Of a DNA stretch of 64,000 nucleotides, positions 41,587 through 50,513 are shown piece by piece (position 1 is the first letter of the stretch; the number at the start of each line of letters is the position of its first letter). The stretch spans positions 23,158 to 87,157 of the forward strand of contig JAEWOS010000017.1 in assembly GCA_023460855.1 (NCBI GenBank), written 5' to 3'. The position numbers and the translations under genes are program-made. This DNA is from Bacteroidota bacterium (GTDB lineage: Bacteria; Bacteroidota; Bacteroidia; Flavobacteriales; Weeksellaceae). The notes under the pieces are model-generated. The model ran no database searches. It was given only the letters and a program-made list of their open reading frames with translations, and was not told the DNA's origin.

Positions 41587-41877
41587 TCATTTTTTTAATT
41601 TTATAAATCTATTTACTACCAAAAGAAATATACAAGTGATTATATAATAAACATTCACTTCTAAACCATGAAAAAAATAAATAAGACCTTCATACTTTTC
41701 ATTTCGATTGATATAATGCATTATACTGACATAAATTAAACTAAATATAACTAAAAAAATAATTGAAAAAATAATCGTTTTAAAGAGATTTAATTCCTTA
41801 GAAAGAAGATAAATAATTAGTACCAATGCTAAATAAATGCTGAATGCTGCAATTTTAATATTTTCCATATTTTCCAA
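41587..41877 (-). CDS. Small integral membrane protein, unknown
   Basis: A 96-residue protein with three strongly hydrophobic segments (AAFSIYLALVLIIYLLS, TIIFSIIFLVIFSLIYVSI, YYIITCIFLLVVNRFI). It resembles the 31469 product in size and layout but not clearly in sequence. It has its own terminator and sits between two hairpin repeats. A second ATG (residue 4) is also possible. Function unknown. Confidence 0.6.
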   Translation of the reverse strand: MENMENIKIAAFSIYLALVLIIYLLSKELNLFKTIIFSIIFLVIFSLIYVSIMHYINRNEKYEGLIYFFHGLEVNVYYIITCIFLLVVNRFIKLKK

Positions 41878-41913
41878 TTTTATTAATTATGCTATCCCCA
41901 AACGATTTCTTGT

Positions 41914-41946
41914 CCGCTCCGCAAAGTCTCTTGCTCTGCGGCATCC
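41914..41946. repeat. Dispersed hairpin repeat, copy H4
   Basis: CCGCTCCGCAAAGTCTCTTG followed by CTCTGCGGCATC, a good match to the family consensus. It lies in the 324-bp gap between the 41587 and 42202 genes, where I see nothing else. Confidence 0.7.
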
Positions 41947-42201
41947 GCGACTAAATAAATCTGAGAGCTTGGGATAGTATGGTAGTGTATTGGACATATT
42001 AGGGATTTTTATAAATTGATAAATTACGTCATTTGTGATTAATGATAAGTAACTTTTCCGTTAACAATTTTTGAGGAATTTCCGCTTTCACATCTATCGC
42101 GCCCATCCAATGATTCATAACTGGTACATACAAGACAAAACAATACGCTGTCTGTTGTATCTTCAAGGTTTTCCCTTTAAAAATCAAGTAAACAACATTT
42201 G

Positions 42202-42999
42202 TTATGGTTTAAACAGCCTATATAAAGTCTCACTATAGTTTTCCATTTCTTTAAATCCCTGGAAATTAAGGTTTTGTTGATTTACATCAAATAATACTTT
42301 CCCACTTTTATCATCTATAATGATGGTTTTAGGCTCTATAGGTTCGTCTTGCAACCCATTCATTTGGATTATCCAATAAGATTTATTTGGATCAAAGATT
42401 CTGGAAATACTTATGGTTGAATAATCATAAGTGTCAGCAATTGTTGCCACATCATAATAGCTCATTTTAAAATGCTTTTCGTGATCGATGTGCTGTAATA
42501 GATTTCCAGATTCATCATAAACATACCAATTCCCTGCTGGATACGAACCGCTAGAATTATTATTATACTGCTTAATCGTCCGGATCGCCTCACTTGGATA
42601 AAAGTTCACTAATGTTTGGACTCTTTGACTAAATTCCTTGGGACTATTAAAATGTTCTTTTCGCCTAGGAATAGGTGGATGCTTTTGATCTTCAGTAATT
42701 TTGCTTAATAGTTTTAATTTACCATCTTTATAAAGGCTCGCAAATCCATTTTGTTCAAAATTTAGCTCTTGGGCTTTTGAAATGATTAGTTTTGAAGAGT
42801 CTTTTGTCTTTTTCAATATCCTATTATTTTCTGCGATTATCAAATCCGTCAAACTTGATAGTCTAATATCCTCCTTAGTTATATTTGGTATTTCTATTTT
42901 ATAATGTTTTTGGGAATGACTTTTATTTACTTTTACTTTTTGCGCTTTACAATTGTTAACCGTTGTTAGTATTAGTAAAGCAAGAATCAACTTTTTCAT
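42202..42999 (-). CDS. Exported protein, unknown
   Basis: A 265-residue protein with signal sequence KKLILALLILTTVNNCKAQK; Cys17 could be lipidated, though the -3 to -1 residues are poor for a lipobox. The C-terminal half has WYVYDESGNLLQHIDHEKHF and TIIIDDKSGKVLFDVN, two short strand-turn repeats that look like YD/LysM-free beta repeats. No family named. It lies between hairpin copies H4 and H5 and is AT-rich like the rest of the cassette region. Confidence 0.65.
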   Translation of the reverse strand: MKKLILALLILTTVNNCKAQKVKVNKSHSQKHYKIEIPNITKEDIRLSSLTDLIIAENNRILKKTKDSSKLIISKAQELNFEQNGFASLYKDGKLKLLSKITEDQKHPPIPRRKEHFNSPKEFSQRVQTLVNFYPSEAIRTIKQYNNNSSGSYPAGNWYVYDESGNLLQHIDHEKHFKMSYYDVATIADTYDYSTISISRIFDPNKSYWIIQMNGLQDEPIEPKTIIIDDKSGKVLFDVNQQNLNFQGFKEMENYSETLYRLFKP

Positions 43000-43035
43000 T
43001 TTTTTTTCATTTTTTCTTGGAATAAACCCCTGTTC

Positions 43036-43070
43036 TGCTCCGCAAAGACTCCCCCGGACTTTACGGCATC
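43036..43070. repeat. Dispersed hairpin repeat, copy H5
   Basis: CTGCTCCGCAAAGACTCCCC followed by CGGACTTTACGGCATC. It lies just downstream of the 43088 gene, as copy H2 does for that gene's pseudogene remnant. Confidence 0.7.
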
Positions 43071-43087
43071 ACTACACCTTTCTCGCA

Positions 43088-45763
43088 TTACCTCCTCATA
43101 AAATACCCATAATAACTGCAGCTACCCATCAACTGTCTGGAAGTTTCTGTATCGGCAAAATCCTTTTTCATCAAAGCGAAATATTTCTTGTAATTCTTAT
43201 GCTTTTCGGCTAACAGATTGTTTTCAAAGGCTTGGCGCTTTTCAGACCATTTCGGATCGACGTAGGAGAGGGCGTCGTTTTGTTCTGATCGCCACTGATA
43301 GTATTTGCCTTGTTCTGCGCTGGCGAGCTGAAACAAGATTCTTGTTTTCTGCTCCGGATCAGCAGTCATTTTCAGTGCCTTTTCGTAAAATTTGATTGGC
43401 ACATCAAAATTATCGGGATCTGAAGCCGGAATCCAAGAATACTGCTTATAGTAATTTTTGAAAACGGGCTTGTAAGAATTTCTCAACACATCATTTTTAG
43501 ACCATCCACCATTATTAATGTCCATAATGAAAAGTTCGCGGAAATATCCGAGTGACGAAGTATTGTAGAGGACATTACCGATGAGCTGATTAGCATTGGC
43601 TGTGTTGGCAGTTTTTAGTTTTACAAGAGCACTTGCCAATTCCAGCTTTGTCATATTGTCCTTGATATAAGGAAATTCTGAAACGAAACTTTCCGCCACC
43701 ATGGACTGCTCCTCAGGACTCTGAAAACTTTCCCATTTGTTATGCGCAAAAATCAAACTCGAAATATTCGCAAAACCGTTATAAGTTCCAGCTGGAAAAC
43801 TTTGTAAGGTTTTAGTAGGCTGATCATTGCTCCAATCGTAGTTGTAACGTGGAATTCCTGAAAAATTTTGAGCTTTGGAGTAGAAATTTTTTGCTTTTTC
43901 AAAATTGGCCATACGCATCTCTTGATCACCGTAAATGACGTTGAAAAACGCATCAGAATCTTCGATATTTACATTCTTCATGATGATATTCTGTTCCAAA
44001 GCAGTTTTGTTCGGCTTGTTCACGAATTGCTGCACTTTTTGTGCGATTTCTACATTCGGATAATACTGAAGATCAGAAAGTTCGTTGTTGAGTAGGAATG
44101 ATTTGCCGTCTTCTCCCTGCAGGAAATAACGGTTTGCTAGGACATCCCGCACAAAATCCGCGGTAGTCGGTAATTCCCCGTAATAGTAGTCGCTTACTGA
44201 ATCTTGTTTAGGTTTTTCTTCAACAAAAACATTGGGATATTGCTGAGTAATGTGGTTTTCAAAAGCTGAATCAATTTTCGGTTGTGAAACGATGTCATTC
44301 AGCATTTTCATCCGGGTGATTTGCTCCTGATATTCTGGGTTTGAAGTCTTTATCCCTGCCAAAATTTTTTCGCTTTGATCATAGTCCTTTTGCAGAAATT
44401 TTAAATAAGCATCGGCAATATGCCAGAATTCATCACTGGATTTAGACTTTGTTTTCTCGGTAAGATCCGAAAACTGATCCAAGTAATCGGTTGACTCCGC
44501 AGATTCTGCTCGGAGTGTTTTTTTCCCGTATATAGGAATGCGGTTTGGGTTTTCCAGCAGTTCATCATCATCTGCACTAGTTGTGCGCTTTGTTGAATCG
44601 GATTGTTCCTTGTTGCCGCCAAATAAATTTTTGAAAAAACTAAGCACCTTATCCCAGAAAGATTCTTTTTTTTCTGTAGCTGTTTCTTCTTTTTTGGCTT
44701 TCTTAATTGAACCATTTACCTGCCCGTCGCTATGTGCACTTCCGTCCAGCGGCGCAATAAATATGGGAAGGTATTCCCGCTCCAGTTGGTTGATGCTTCT
44801 CGCAGCCATTACTTTCAGGATTTCGGAGTTTGGATCTATTTCGTACATTTTCTCCATATTAGGAATAGGATTGGTGAAATCCGAGTAACCAAGCAGGAAG
44901 TAAGCTAGATTTTTTTGTTCAGAAGAAGTGGTGCGCTTCAGAATATTTTGGAAAGAGGCAGAATCTGAGAGCTTCATGGAAACAAAAGCCGATTCCTTTT
45001 TGGAAGGAGCATTCGCAAATACCTGAAAGAAATTCCAGTTCGCCTCGTTATTCATTTTCAGACCGCGCTGCGCACCTGCCATTTGATCCAAAGCGTAGTA
45101 ATAAGGAACTGATCTCAGTTTGATGGGTTCCACAAAGTTTTTAAATGCCTCAATTGCTTTTTCAAAATTTCTGGTGTAATGGTTAAAGCGGACCAGCTGA
45201 TAACCGTAGCGCTGCTTTATTTCTGGATTTCTTGCGGCATGATATAACGAAGTAAGCGCGGAAACTGTTTTCTCATAGTTCAGGTCGGTGGCGTTTTTTG
45301 TGTTATCATTTTCATTTCTGTAATAAAAACTGTCCGGACTTTCCATGTACTGTATTTTCATGTAGGGTTCCAGATATTTTGCTTCAATCAGATAATCTAT
45401 TGCCTCTGAATTTTGGCTGTAAGTACCGATTTTTGCAAGAATTTGATTGGAAGTGGATCCTCTTTTATAGGCATTAAGGTCTGCCATAGACATATGGTTC
45501 ACCAGATATTCTGTTTCCCGGTAATCAATCCTGTTACCAAAGAATTTTTGCCATGCGTAGATATTTTCGTCGGGAATCATTCTTTTGATGCCGTCATTGT
45601 AAAATTGCGAACCGTAATTCAGCAGAAAAGGCACATAGGTTTTGTCCTTGATGATGGTTTGAGCAAAAAGATTAAAATAATCACCATCCGGATAATAATC
45701 TGCACAGGCTTTGCCATTGCTGAAAAAGGAAAGAAGTACGGCGGAGATCAGAACTTTTTTCAT
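43088..45763 (-). CDS. Large exported helical-repeat protein, unknown
   Basis: An 891-residue protein from ATG 45763 (MKKVLISAVLLSFFSNGKAC is a signal sequence; the frame is open further to 45814). The mature protein opens CADYYPDGDYFNLFAQ. Long helical stretches spaced like tetratricopeptide repeats (YHAARNPEIKQRYGYQLVRF; FNVIYGDQEMRMANFEKAKN) fill most of it. A charged, low-complexity block near residues 350-410 follows. The end reads RQLMGSCSYYGYFMRR. It is probably a periplasmic scaffold or binding protein. It starts 26 bp after a lipoprotein gene, likely its partner. A dead copy of its 3' end lies at 39245. Confidence 0.8.
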   Translation of the reverse strand: MKKVLISAVLLSFFSNGKACADYYPDGDYFNLFAQTIIKDKTYVPFLLNYGSQFYNDGIKRMIPDENIYAWQKFFGNRIDYRETEYLVNHMSMADLNAYKRGSTSNQILAKIGTYSQNSEAIDYLIEAKYLEPYMKIQYMESPDSFYYRNENDNTKNATDLNYEKTVSALTSLYHAARNPEIKQRYGYQLVRFNHYTRNFEKAIEAFKNFVEPIKLRSVPYYYALDQMAGAQRGLKMNNEANWNFFQVFANAPSKKESAFVSMKLSDSASFQNILKRTTSSEQKNLAYFLLGYSDFTNPIPNMEKMYEIDPNSEILKVMAARSINQLEREYLPIFIAPLDGSAHSDGQVNGSIKKAKKEETATEKKESFWDKVLSFFKNLFGGNKEQSDSTKRTTSADDDELLENPNRIPIYGKKTLRAESAESTDYLDQFSDLTEKTKSKSSDEFWHIADAYLKFLQKDYDQSEKILAGIKTSNPEYQEQITRMKMLNDIVSQPKIDSAFENHITQQYPNVFVEEKPKQDSVSDYYYGELPTTADFVRDVLANRYFLQGEDGKSFLLNNELSDLQYYPNVEIAQKVQQFVNKPNKTALEQNIIMKNVNIEDSDAFFNVIYGDQEMRMANFEKAKNFYSKAQNFSGIPRYNYDWSNDQPTKTLQSFPAGTYNGFANISSLIFAHNKWESFQSPEEQSMVAESFVSEFPYIKDNMTKLELASALVKLKTANTANANQLIGNVLYNTSSLGYFRELFIMDINNGGWSKNDVLRNSYKPVFKNYYKQYSWIPASDPDNFDVPIKFYEKALKMTADPEQKTRILFQLASAEQGKYYQWRSEQNDALSYVDPKWSEKRQAFENNLLAEKHKNYKKYFALMKKDFADTETSRQLMGSCSYYGYFMRR

Positions 45764-45788
45764 GATAAACTGGTTTAAAAACAGGTTT

Positions 45789-46781
45789 TTAGCTGGAAAG
45801 ATATTGGTTTTCAAAATACTTATGCCTTACAAATTTAGCATCAAGTTGATAATAAATAATGTTATAATTCTGTATTTTTTGGTCTAGGAAAGATATAACT
45901 TCTTCCAGTTGCTCGGCAGTGATTTCTTCTACTTTTATGGTAAACCCTTTGTTCAGATAGTTTCCGAAATAAAACCCGTCTTTCATTACTTCCGCCTCAT
46001 TTTCTGAGATTTTCTTAAAACCTGATCTCTCTAAATCAGCTGACGTCAGCGCATTGATCAGTTTCCTTTTTCCTAAATGATTGGTGACAATGCCCCAGGA
46101 GTAAATGGGAAGTGCCACATCGATTTTTTTTATGTGATAATCTTCCAATTTTAAGAGGTAACTTTTGAGCAGCTGAACATCCAATATTGAATTTTTACCT
46201 GAATTTTCCAATGGGGAAGAGGTGGAATAGCACATCAGATACACTTTTGAAACCGGGGGAATTCCCATCAGTTTTTTGTCCTTCACCTGATGAAGCCTTA
46301 AAGTTGAGGTTATTTCTTTTCCCGAGATTTTCTTTAGCTCACGAAGAAATTTGAAATAATCATCACGCGTTCCAGCGGTCCAGTCGCAGTCAATTTGGAT
46401 TTCATTTGATGGTTTGAATCTAAATTCTGCCGTTTTCCTTTTAATTAAATCTGAAACGTTTTGAGCGAGGAAATTAATTTCTTCAGGAGTAATATTGAGA
46501 AAAGTTCGGTTCATAACAAATACGACGGGCACAATCTCTTTTTCAGTGTGAAAGTTTTTGTCTTTAGATAAAGTAGCAACAGGCTGAAATTTTCCGTTAA
46601 TTTTATCGATATCGAAAAAACGCGTGTACAGTCTGGGAATATCTGCCTTGGATAAAACTTTTTTCTCAGTTTCATCCAGGACGAGCTGCGTTTTCCAGTA
46701 ATAGAACGTGTATGGATGCGGCTCCTGCTTTTTACATGATAGACAGAAAAGCAGTAACAGCAGAATTAGCGGTTTCATCAT
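45789..46781 (-). CDS. Lipoprotein, possibly barrel-fold, unknown function
   Basis: A 330-residue protein with lipobox LFCLSCKKQE (Cys16). FYYWKTQLVLDE, IQIDCDWTAGTRDDYFKFLR, ITSTLRLHQVKDK and KIDVALPIYSWGI are spaced like strands of a TIM barrel of the glycoside-hydrolase-like type seen in some bacteroidete lipoproteins. The DCDW motif is a candidate functional site. It lies 25 bp upstream of the 891-codon gene, and the pair presumably acts together at the envelope. No substrate is suggested. Confidence 0.7.
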   Translation of the reverse strand: MMKPLILLLLLFCLSCKKQEPHPYTFYYWKTQLVLDETEKKVLSKADIPRLYTRFFDIDKINGKFQPVATLSKDKNFHTEKEIVPVVFVMNRTFLNITPEEINFLAQNVSDLIKRKTAEFRFKPSNEIQIDCDWTAGTRDDYFKFLRELKKISGKEITSTLRLHQVKDKKLMGIPPVSKVYLMCYSTSSPLENSGKNSILDVQLLKSYLLKLEDYHIKKIDVALPIYSWGIVTNHLGKRKLINALTSADLERSGFKKISENEAEVMKDGFYFGNYLNKGFTIKVEEITAEQLEEVISFLDQKIQNYNIIYYQLDAKFVRHKYFENQYLSS

Positions 46782-46842
46782 TCAAAATTAATAAATAGCG
46801 GATGGGAACAGTGTTGTAAACTGCTTTTTTAGTGGATAAATT

Positions 46843-48069
46843 TCAGGAAGAATTGTTGCCGATTTTATTCATAAACATTGGCGCAATAACACCGTGAATA
46901 AAAATAGAAATCAGGACAATAAAGGCAACTGTTGACCAGATCGTTTCCATTTCTTCCACTTCAAAATTTTCCGAGTGGGCAAACGCATAGGCAATATAAT
47001 AGAATGAACCGATACCGCGAATTCCCAGCAGTGAGATTGCCCAGCGCTTAAATGGTTTCAGATGTATATTTCCCAGACTGATATATGCAGCAAGTGGACG
47101 GATGACTAAAATAAATAAAAATGCCATGATGATTCCGGACCATTCCAGATCGCTGAGCAGTCCCTGCCAGATCAAAATTCCAAATACCACCAGCAGAATG
47201 GACATCAGGATTCTTTCAATCTGATCGGAAAAATTGTGAAGATCTTCATGGTATTCATGTTCTTTCTCGTAGCGGCGGAACATGTATGCAGCCAAAAATA
47301 CCGCAATGAAACCATAACCATGTAAAACTTCTGCAACGGAATAGGAAATAAGTGTAAGCGCAATGGCTACAAGTCCGTCTGAAATCACATTTTCTTTACT
47401 GAATTTAAAAGTGACAAAAGCGATTGCCCTGCCTACTGCAATTCCGGCAATAATTCCCACTGCAATTTTTACAAGTACGTAAAAGGATAACCATTCCCAC
47501 CAGATTTCGGGCCCTGAATTCGCAGCCAGTAAAATCGCAAGGTGTATAAACGGAAAAGCAAGACCGTCATTAAAGCCGGCTTCACTGGTAAGTCCGAAAC
47601 GGACATTGTCTTCATCGCCTTCTCCCGGACCTCCAACCTGAACTCCGGATGCGAGAACAGGATCTGTGGGAGCCATTGCTCCACCGAGAAGAACGGATGC
47701 AGCGAGGGAAAGTCCCATAAAATAAAATCCGCCCAAAGCGAGTGCAGCAATGGAGAGCGGCATGGCAAAGGCGAGCAGCCTCCAGGTAATTCGCCAGGAT
47801 TTCCAGCCGATATCGCGGTCTATTTTTAGTCCGGCACCAACCAGCGAAACAATTACGGCCAGTTCGGTTAGATGCTCTGTTGCCAGTTTCTGTTTAATGG
47901 GATCGAGTTCCTGAAAATACGGTGAGATCCAGCCGATGAGCATGCCGCACAGAACCAATGCCATTGGCAGTGAGAAAGAGGATTTTTCCAGCCTTTTAAA
48001 TAAAAGAGAAGCAAGCAAGAGAGAAAGCCCGATAATCAGCGTGGCTTCAAAATAATCGAGAGATTGCAT
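46843..48069 (-). CDS. Na+/H+ antiporter, CPA1/NhaP type
   Basis: A 408-residue membrane transporter with about twelve helices. GAMAPTDPVLASGVQVGGPG and FGLTSEAGFNDGLAFPFIHL carry the TDP and ND signatures of CPA1 sodium/proton antiporters, where the Asp residues bind the ion. IRGIGSFYYIAYAFAHSE near the end is also typical. It has an ATG start and appears monocistronic. It is a core-type gene inside the interval that splits the ribosomal operon. Confidence 0.93.
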   Translation of the reverse strand: MQSLDYFEATLIIGLSLLLASLLFKRLEKSSFSLPMALVLCGMLIGWISPYFQELDPIKQKLATEHLTELAVIVSLVGAGLKIDRDIGWKSWRITWRLLAFAMPLSIAALALGGFYFMGLSLAASVLLGGAMAPTDPVLASGVQVGGPGEGDEDNVRFGLTSEAGFNDGLAFPFIHLAILLAANSGPEIWWEWLSFYVLVKIAVGIIAGIAVGRAIAFVTFKFSKENVISDGLVAIALTLISYSVAEVLHGYGFIAVFLAAYMFRRYEKEHEYHEDLHNFSDQIERILMSILLVVFGILIWQGLLSDLEWSGIIMAFLFILVIRPLAAYISLGNIHLKPFKRWAISLLGIRGIGSFYYIAYAFAHSENFEVEEMETIWSTVAFIVLISIFIHGVIAPMFMNKIGNNSS

Positions 48070-48297
48070 TCTGCTAAATTAAAAATGAGATTTCAGCCTT
48101 TGCTTAAAACATTTTGAGGATGATTTATATAATATGGAGTTGATTATGAGATTTTTTCAATTCTCAACTATTAGAAATGATGTGCGGATATAGCAAAGGA
48201 ATTGTTTTTTAAAGGAGCCTTTTAACAAAAACTATTATTTTCCCTGTGAAGAATCACCTTGGATTTTAAAGCAAACAATTTATCTTGCGCTGAAACT

Positions 48298-48326
48298 TTG
48301 GGACGTTGCTTATTTTCATACATTTG
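48298..48326 (+). promoter_or_regulatory. Promoter for the 48373 gene
   Basis: TTG (48298-48300), an 18-bp spacer, TACATTTG (48319-48326). The leader would be about 40 nt. This is the only feature I see in the 303-bp gap upstream of the 48373 gene. Confidence 0.75.
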
Positions 48327-48372
48327 TTATTGAATGCTCTTTAAGTGGATGGCATGTTAGATTTTAATTCAA

Positions 48373-49062
48373 ATGATTATGAAAATTTATTCTTTATTAA
48401 TCGGTCTTGTTCCATGTACTTTGGCTACTGTAAATTGTACTGAAGATGCTGTTGAAAGAGAACTCTCTGTTGCGAAACAAGAAAGCTCTTCTACCAGTGC
48501 TGCTTTAAACGGTGCTAACAGCAGTTCTTCAGTTGTAGATTATTCAAAGTCTAATTATCAGGGGCAGTTGCCATATCTTAACGGAGAGCATGGTGACATC
48601 GCGGAATTTAGAATGGAAAATGAACTCGACAGGAAGACTGTTGATCCACAATATGGATGGTCATATTTCGACTCGTTGTATGAGGAAAATTTAAATAAGG
48701 CGCAAAAACAGTACTTAGCCTACATCATCTTATCTAAAAAAGATTTGTTGGCGGAATTTAATGGTAGTCCTACTCAAACAGAAGCTGATGCAATTCTAAA
48801 ATACACAAATGTTTTAGTAGAAACTGATTATTTTGGATATTGCTTGTTGTTTAATTGTTTACAAACACTGCAAAATCAATCATTTGTATCAGCAGATATC
48901 AACGCGCTTAAACAGAATATTCTGGCCAACACTACTGCGAAACAATATCATGAGGGTTCGCTTCAGCATTTTGCTAACTTTACAAATGATCCACAAAGTT
49001 CCAAAGTTTATTCGAAGATCAAAGAAGATTTTGATTTCTTGACTGAGATTACCAACCTGTAG
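48373..49062 (+). CDS. Exported protein, possible lipoprotein, unknown
   Basis: A 229-residue protein with a hydrophobic N-terminus (KIYSLLIGLVPCTLATVNC; Cys22 could be lipidated) followed by a Ser/Ala/Asn-rich linker. The remaining 160 residues are mostly helical (NLNKAQKQYLAYIILSKKDL, TEADAILKYTNVLVETDYF). A second ATG at 48379 gives a better signal peptide. It has its own consensus promoter and a strong terminator directly before the rplC promoter, and none of the TTTTAG leader. No family recognised. Confidence 0.7.
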   Translation: MIMKIYSLLIGLVPCTLATVNCTEDAVERELSVAKQESSSTSAALNGANSSSSVVDYSKSNYQGQLPYLNGEHGDIAEFRMENELDRKTVDPQYGWSYFDSLYEENLNKAQKQYLAYIILSKKDLLAEFNGSPTQTEADAILKYTNVLVETDYFGYCLLFNCLQTLQNQSFVSADINALKQNILANTTAKQYHEGSLQHFANFTNDPQSSKVYSKIKEDFDFLTEITNL

Positions 49063-49084
49063 ATTTTAAATGAGATACAAAATT

Positions 49085-49113
49085 AACCGCCGAGAACTTC
49101 GGCGGTTTTTTTA
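49085..49113 (+). terminator. Rho-independent terminator before rplC
   Basis: AACCGCCGA-GAACT-TCGGCGGTT (9 bp; 49085-49107) followed by TTTTTTT. It separates the inserted region from the downstream ribosomal operon. Confidence 0.93.
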
Positions 49114-49133
49114 TAAAAAAATTAATATATGGT

Positions 49134-49163
49134 TTGCCAGTCCAAAAAATCTTCATACATTTG
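49134..49163 (+). promoter_or_regulatory. Promoter of the rplC-rplQ operon
   Basis: TTG (49134-49136), a 19-bp spacer, TACATTTG (49156-49163): full consensus. Transcription start near 49170 leaves a leader of about 93 nt before rplC, long enough for regulation. The leader contains the short inverted repeat GAAGTA...TACTTC (49181-49215 region). Confidence 0.8.
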
Positions 49164-49262
49164 CACACTCATTTTAGGGGAGAAGTATGCCTAACTGAAA
49201 AATAGAAATTACTTCGAAACCAGAATGAGAAAACACAGGATAACTTTATAGTATATATAACA

Positions 49263-49886
49263 ATGTCAGGTATTATTGGAAAAAAAATCGGGATGACTTC
49301 CCTGTTTAACGAGGACGGAAAAAATATTCCGTGCACGGTTATTCAGGCTGGTCCATGTTCGGTTTTACAGGTCAGAACCGTAGAAAACGATGGCTATGTA
49401 GGCTATCAGTTGGGTTTCGATGACAAGAGTGAGAAGAACGTTGGTAAAGCGTTAGCCGGCCACTTCAAAAAGGCAGGTTCAACTCCTAAAGCAAAACTGT
49501 TCGAATTCCATCACGGGTTCGATCATCTTCAAGTAGGAGATGAGGTGAATGTAAAACTGTTCGGCGAAGGAGAATTCGTGGACGTTACAGGTACTTCAAA
49601 AGGTAAAGGTTTCCAGGGTGTAGTAAAAAGACACAACTTCGGTGGTGTAATGCAGGCTACGCACGGACAGCACAACAGACTTAGAGCTCCGGGTTCCATC
49701 GGTGCAGGATCTGACCCTTCAAGAGTATTCAAGGGAATGAGAATGGCCGGAAGAATGGGAGGAAAGCAGGTGACTGTACAAAACCTTCAGGTGCTTAAAG
49801 TAGACGAAGAACAAAATCTTTTAGTAGTGAAAGGTGCTGTTCCGGGAGCAAAAAATTCATACGTAATTATCAGAAGATGGAACTAG
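49263..49886 (+). CDS. rplC: 50S ribosomal protein L3
   Basis: A 207-residue L3. SGIIGKKIGMTSLFNEDGKN opens it, and TSKGKGFQGVVKRHNFGG plus THGQHNRLRAPGSIGAGSDP form the long loop that reaches the peptidyl-transferase centre. First gene of the distal half of the S10 operon, downstream of its own promoter. Its end overlaps rplD by 10 bp. Confidence 0.98.
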   Translation: MSGIIGKKIGMTSLFNEDGKNIPCTVIQAGPCSVLQVRTVENDGYVGYQLGFDDKSEKNVGKALAGHFKKAGSTPKAKLFEFHHGFDHLQVGDEVNVKLFGEGEFVDVTGTSKGKGFQGVVKRHNFGGVMQATHGQHNRLRAPGSIGAGSDPSRVFKGMRMAGRMGGKQVTVQNLQVLKVDEEQNLLVVKGAVPGAKNSYVIIRRWN

Positions 49887-50506
49887 TAGTATTAAACATC
49901 CAGGGAAAGGAAACCGGTAAGAAAATTACGTTGGACGATTCAGTTTTCGGAATTGAGCCAAACCAGCACGCGGTTTACCTAGAAGTAAAGCAATACCTTG
50001 CCGCTCAGCGTCAGGGAACGCATAAAGCAAAAGAAAGAAGCGAAATTACCGCTTCTACACGTAAGCTTAAGAAGCAAAAAGGTTCAGGATCTGCGAGATA
50101 CGGTGATATCAAGTCACCAACTTTCAAAGGCGGAGGTAGAGTTTTTGGTCCAAAACCAAGAGACTACCGTTTCAAACTGAACAAAGCGCTTAAGAGACTT
50201 GCGAAGAAATCAGTGCTTTCACAAAAAATGAAAGACAACTCAATCAAGATTGTTGAGGCTTTCAACTTTGATGCTCCAAAAACCAAGGAGTTCATCAACA
50301 TCAACAACGCACTTGGTTTCGAAGGAAAGAAATCTCTTTACATTTTATCGGAAGCGAACAAAAATGTTTTCCTTTCTTCCAGAAATTTACCTAAAACAAA
50401 AGTGTTGACTTACAACGAGATCAGCTCTTACGATCTGGTAAACGCAGGTGAGATTGTATTCATTGAGGATGCTATCGAAAAATTCACAGAAAACCTTAAA
50501 AAGTAA
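49877..50506 (+). CDS. rplD: 50S ribosomal protein L4
   Basis: A 209-residue L4 with the extended exit-tunnel loop (KLKKQKGSGSARYGDIKSPT, then GGGRVFGPKPRDYRFKLNK). L4 represses the S10 operon in E. coli; whether that occurs here is unknown. It overlaps rplC by 10 bp, so translation is coupled, and is followed 7 bp later by rplW. Confidence 0.98.
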   Translation: MELVVLNIQGKETGKKITLDDSVFGIEPNQHAVYLEVKQYLAAQRQGTHKAKERSEITASTRKLKKQKGSGSARYGDIKSPTFKGGGRVFGPKPRDYRFKLNKALKRLAKKSVLSQKMKDNSIKIVEAFNFDAPKTKEFININNALGFEGKKSLYILSEANKNVFLSSRNLPKTKVLTYNEISSYDLVNAGEIVFIEDAIEKFTENLKK

Positions 50507-50513
50507 GCAGATC

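Noticed and set aside
37738..43070. Hairpin repeats considered as integron attC sites
   Set aside because: They lack the GTTRRRY/RYYYAAC core sites, genes lie in both directions, and no integron integrase is seen in the window.
29397..49262. The whole 19.9 kb taken as a single mobile element
   Set aside because: No integrase, transposase, conjugation or phage genes are present, and core genes such as htpG lie inside, so a single recent integration is not supported.
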